Below, one piece after another: positions 61,601 to 64,000 of a stretch of 64,000 nt of DNA (position 1 is the stretch's first letter; every line of letters begins with the position of its first letter). Under the pieces are notes generated by a model. The model did not search any database and had not been told where the DNA came from. It saw only the letters and a list, made by a program, of their open reading frames with translations. Origin of the DNA: Acanthaster planci (Eukaryota; Echinodermata; Asteroidea; Valvatida; Acanthasteridae); assembly GCF_001949145.1 (NCBI RefSeq), contig NW_019091417.1, positions 411,243 to 475,242 of the forward strand, written 5' to 3'. The position numbers and the translations under genes are program-made.

Positions 61601-62969
61601 TGAAGTAAATTATCACTACACAATTTTCACTGTAACTTATTATGAACTTATTATTGCCAGTATTAGTCTTAATTGCAAGTTCCGCGATGCATTGCTTGAT
61701 CCGTTTCCTTCTACATGTGCACACCTATGCTTAGAACAACAAGCCAAAGGTTCGAGTCTACATGTTGCAATTTTTTTTTTGGTGGGGAATTTGTAGGTAT
61801 AGGTTTCTGTAATAGGATAGTAAAGCCCGACATTTACCATTGTTCCTAAGTTCTAAGTGTCCTTAACCTGACTGAGCTTGCAGTTCACCACAACCGTATA
61901 TGATAATTACCCCTAACCCTCCTAGGAAAAGAAATTACGCTATCCGCCTTGAGCAGAAGCACCCCCTCATCGGTTGAAAAGAGCTGTGTTGCTGGGGAGT
62001 ATTCATTTTGTTGGTGGCGCGTGACAGCAGCGCGTGCATTTCATACGGAAACCAGCGAAGTGAAGTTCCCGTCAAGGAGCCATCATTGCTGGGAAACTGC
62101 GCCCTCTCTTACCCCAGTTCGGCGCTCATTATGACCGCAAAACGTGAACCATGACCAAAAAACATAGACGACGGGACCTTCAAGCGTTTGTTCCTCGTAG
62201 CCCACAACATGGACTGGACAGCCAGAGTTTGTAACACTCAAATACATTTATATTGCAATGGTTTCGATCATCAAGTCAGCCGCATTATTGCCAAGAGGAC
62301 CCGTACCCTGGTGTTTACTTTCCAAACTTTTCGAACCACTGAGCAGCCAATTTCAGACCCTTTTTGTGCCAAGAACTCTGCGAATTTGTCTAATGTTACG
62401 ACACTTTGCCATTTCCGGCGCAACAAAGCACGAGCCAAGGGTTTTTTTCTATGTAGAATCGGCAGCAAGGGCGACACATTTGGGAAATGATTGACGGGAA
62501 GAATATACTTCCAGACGACTAGTCTTGGTTTCAAGACGTTACTGCTTGTTAGCGGACACCGTGCATACTGCACCCCCTAACTACTCATAATAAGACTGTG
62601 CACTAGCTCTTAGTGACAGTAAGTAAAAACTAGTTGTGCGAGGGCGCTCTTCAACAGAAATAAAAACAACTATCGATCACTGACGTCTTGGGCTAAGACT
62701 ACCAGATGACACGATCAATGATACAGTGAGTTAGTAGCTACAATCAGCTTATCAGCTGGATCGTAATCCACTGCCAATCTTCAGTAAGAATGGCATTGGT
62801 TGATTGAACGTGACAACCAGGAGAAAATAAATACTCTTCCGTGCTTAAATCAAACAACTTACGTGTAGTTTGGGTACGTGCCATCGACCCAGGACCACTG
62901 TCCATCTTCATGGATATCATGTAGACCAATCCACATATCACGATAGGGCAGTGTCGCATGCAACCAGTC
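55547..62969 (-). CDS. C-type lectin / EGF / Ig single-pass membrane receptor, 5'-partial
   Basis: Thirteen exon blocks (twelve if 57245-57442 is unspliced) join in consistent phases to 417 residues plus a stop. In order they encode most of CTLD1, a complete CTLD2, an eight-cysteine EGF-like module and one Ig-like domain. A Ser/Asn/Thr/Pro stalk, one TM helix and a ~21-residue basic tail (KRRERMYGPRVRMS) follow. CTLD2 keeps both sugar/calcium motifs, EPN and WND, predicting mannose-type binding. CTLD1 has HPS and WVD instead, so it probably does not bind Ca2+ and sugar in the usual way. The protein should sit at the cell surface with its lectin end outward. The order recalls selectins (CTLD-EGF-CCP-TM) but with two CTLDs and an Ig domain in place of CCPs. 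The start and first CTLD1 exon were not found up to 64000. The function, perhaps microbe or glycan recognition or cell adhesion, is inferred. Confidence 0.88.
55815..55891 (-). CDS. Lectin gene: transmembrane exon
   Basis: The exon encodes GLTVAVAVLAACCILLIIVL, followed by VVVK. This is a single hydrophobic helix of about 22 residues with two adjacent cysteines that may be palmitoylated. It enters in phase 1 and exits in phase 0. Confidence 0.9.
56069..56110 (-). CDS. Lectin gene: stalk mini-exon 2
   Basis: This 42-nt symmetric phase-1 exon encodes SKEVSDNTTGSNS, with one N-glycosylation sequon and several possible O-glycosylation sites. Like the previous mini-exon it could vary stalk length by alternative splicing. 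Confidence 0.72.
56447..56485 (-). CDS. Lectin gene: stalk mini-exon 1
   Basis: This 39-nt exon encodes NAPPASKPRSNK between good splice sites (TTTTACAG and GTAAGA), in phase 1 on both sides. Its Pro/Ser/Lys composition fits a membrane-proximal stalk. Being symmetric it could be skipped without a frame change. Confidence 0.75.
56619..56733 (-). CDS. Lectin gene: Ig-like exon, second half
   Basis: The exon encodes VVISNATINDTGNYICVVST and continues through a linker to STHVKVK. D-T-G-x-Y-x-C is the F-strand signature of Ig domains. Two N-glycosylation sequons (NAT, NDT) are present. It ends in phase 1. Confidence 0.92.
56890..57185. mobile_element. ACTCTTT foldback element in lectin intron
   Basis: Multiple ACTCTTT / AAAGAGT blocks lie in opposite orientations around a centre near 57040 (AAAGAGTGAAAAACTCACTG to the left, TTTCACTCTTTTGGAGTGGT to the right). 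It lies between the two Ig exons. Confidence 0.65.
57245..57442 (-). CDS. Lectin gene: Ig-like exon, first half, with internal 49-nt intron or frameshift
   Basis: The 5' part encodes DVRVRLRTASHVMEGES, then IEFKCHVNIPK. This is the A-to-B strand region of an Ig domain with its first Cys. The 3' part encodes PLPEDRTRFYLDNEETGYHR and joins in phase 0 to the next exon. The two parts are in different frames. Removing 57307-57355 (GTGACT...TCTCACAG, 49 nt) restores the frame exactly. If it is not spliced, the frame ends at TAA at 57267. The C-strand Trp of typical Ig domains is not seen. Confidence 0.75.
57715..57855 (-). CDS. Lectin gene: EGF-like exon
   Basis: The exon encodes a cysteine-rich module with SGPCLDSSEQCSCVSGGYCS, then GRCHCLERFHGMVCD. 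Eight cysteines are present rather than the usual six of EGF. This suggests a laminin-EGF-like or otherwise extended module. A phase-1 intron on each side makes it a shuffling-compatible exon. Confidence 0.85.
58287..58417 (-). CDS. Lectin gene: CTLD2 C-terminal exon with EPN and WND
   Basis: The exon encodes NWLPKEPNDYGRGEDCVTL, then GGWNDVPCHGHFYSVICALP. EPN and WND are the canonical Ca2+ site 2 residues of mannose-type C-type lectins, and the acidic residue of EDC is also kept. It exits in phase 1 at GTAAGT. Confidence 0.94.
59200..59303 (-). CDS. Lectin gene: CTLD2 middle exon
   Basis: The exon encodes TFLSKLVYPKIWIGLTDSRN, then EGHFTWIDGSRLTF, and ends in phase 2. Both boundaries fall at the same structural positions and phases as in the CTLD1 middle exon. 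Confidence 0.93.
59831..59988 (-). CDS. Lectin gene: CTLD2 N-terminal exon
   Basis: The exon encodes YPICHSGGIFFRDRCYWKAE, then LQDAKAACGKIEGAQLVVIH and ELN. The pattern C-Y-W, A-x-x-x-C, and GA-x-L-V-x-I matches the first half of a CTLD. It ends in phase 0 at GTATGT. Confidence 0.92.
61065..61189 (-). CDS. Lectin gene: CTLD1 C-terminal exon
   Basis: The exon encodes NWAAPHPSNSSDHNCAIMS, then GGVWVDKTCESTHHYACSS. The three C-terminal CTLD cysteines are present. The position of the EPN/QPD motif reads HPS and the WND motif reads WVD, so Ca2+-dependent sugar binding is unlikely. Confidence 0.9.
62863..62969 (-). CDS. Lectin gene: CTLD1 middle exon
   Basis: After a CTTTCAG acceptor the exon encodes DWLHATLPYRDMWIGLHDI, then EDGQWSWVDGTYPNY, and ends in phase 2 at GTAAGT. 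The WIGL motif and the W-x-W-x-DG turn identify the C-type lectin fold. The preceding exon, with the first conserved Cys, was not found between here and the window end. Confidence 0.9.
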
Positions 62970-64000
62970 CTGAAAGAGGCCAAAAATCCACGTAACATCA
63001 ACGCAAACAATTTATCTACTTAGACCTACTGATCTCATTTTTGTGTGTGTAGAATAAAGAAATGGGAAATGCTAAAAGATTTCTGTCAAACATCTATTTG
63101 GGCCATATGTAACTTAATATGTGCTTGCACTTTTTTCAACTCAAAAGATAGACTAAAATCGGCAGAAGATTAAATGGAAGTGTCCAAGACTATCAGCTCT
63201 CCTGAGTTGTAATTCCTCGAGTCAATGACTCGATTCGAGTCACGATTTCTGGAGACTCTACTTGACCCGAGTCCTGAAGGGCGAACTGACTCGGCTCAAC
63301 TCGAATCCCTCATCAGAAGTGAAAGGTAATAGGACCCGAGTCCTGATAAAGAAAACAGTTTTGCGAGAAATATTTGCACTTCCATGGTGCAGCGTTTTTG
63401 TGTTCACATCGTGTTGCCAAATACCGCAGCCTAGACGCATTGTCCTGCCTCCATAGTGGTTCTGTAGCATGTAATGCTAACCTGGACCTGGACTTAAAAT
63501 GCATTTCTCAATTTGTGGTTTCATAATCGTCTTAGCGATTCATGTTAGCCATACAAATTCAAATACAAGTAGACGAAATTCCACATTACATAACAAGAAA
63601 CAGATTTGTGTAACGCAATCGGATTTAGGAGTTGTTATGGATTAAATTTTGCCTCCTTCATCAACAACTACTGGCACCATTTTTTGTTTTATGAAGAGTA
63701 AGATGAAATATCACCAAACGTAGCAGCCAAGATATGAGTTAGAAAAGGCTAAGGAATCGCCTTTTCTTTTCTGTGTTCAATTATTTGTGACTCAAATGGA
63801 CTCAAGCTAAATACTTAACTCTGCTCGACGTCTTAGTCGAGTCACAAAATTTAGTGACTCACTGCAACTCTTTCAAACGTCACAATCTATTATCATGAGT
63901 TGGTAGCAAATGTGTGTGCAAGTATTTGTAATTGGCGAAGACCTCGACCTAATGACCCTTTACATGATTTTGAGGAGTGGCCAATGTCTCAGTCACCAGT
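62970..64000. other. Lectin gene intron or 5' flank at the window edge
   Basis: No exon resembling the first third of a CTLD was found on the minus strand here. Two clusters of GACTC/GAGTC repeats (63200-63350 and 63788-63870) occupy part of it. The missing CTLD1 exon and the signal peptide probably lie beyond 64000. Confidence 0.6.
63200..63870. repeat. GACTC/GAGTC repeat clusters flanking unique sequence
   Basis: Two patches (63200-63350 and 63788-63870) are dense in CGAGTC, GACTCG and palindromic GACTC-N-GAGTC. They may be the ends of one ~670-bp foldback element with about 400 bp of unrelated sequence between. Confidence 0.5.

Overview
This is animal nuclear DNA: AT-rich, intron-rich, full of short foldback and inverted-repeat elements, with no long bacterial-type ORFs. 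The spliced protein families, compact introns (mostly 0.3-2 kb) and many copies of the palindrome TACATGTA suggest a marine invertebrate, perhaps a non-vertebrate deuterostome (echinoderm- or amphioxus-like). I cannot name the species from the sequence. All three genes I can support lie on the minus strand.

(1) PWP2/UTP1. This WD40 nucleolar protein of the small-subunit processome starts at 43109. I reconstructed 17 coding exons down to 11266: 846 codons plus two bases, with intron phases matching throughout. The last ~55 residues are not firmly located; a weak candidate terminal exon lies near 2.06-2.14 kb. Intron 16 is about 20.1 kb (11492-31623), while the other located introns are about 0.2-2 kb. 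That intron and the 3' flank hold transposon relics (foldbacks, a THAP-bearing P-like relic) and several stretches of complex, TACATGTA-poor sequence that could be regulatory.

(2) An intronless class A (rhodopsin-like) GPCR of 340 residues at 51745-52767. It has a DRY motif but altered TM6 and TM7 motifs.

(3) The 3' part of a membrane lectin gene (55547-62969, its 5' end beyond or unresolved near the right edge). Its predicted order is CTLD1 (partial) - CTLD2 - 8-Cys EGF-like - Ig-like - Ser/Thr/Asn-rich stalk - one TM helix - short basic tail. CTLD2 keeps the EPN and WND calcium/sugar motifs; CTLD1 has lost them. One internal Ig exon needs either a 49-nt intron or a frameshift.

Between the genes: a ~23-bp minisatellite upstream of PWP2 (43645-44088), one unassigned minus-strand exon-like ORF (44884-45012), a plus-strand signal-anchor-like ORF (49118), and two ~316-bp terminal-inverted-repeat elements in opposite orientation (49994-50309 and 50601-50917). 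TACATGTA is dense left of ~47 kb and sparse to the right, where CpG-rich patches appear. The three genes show no sign of acting together. I saw no tRNA, rRNA or CRISPR.
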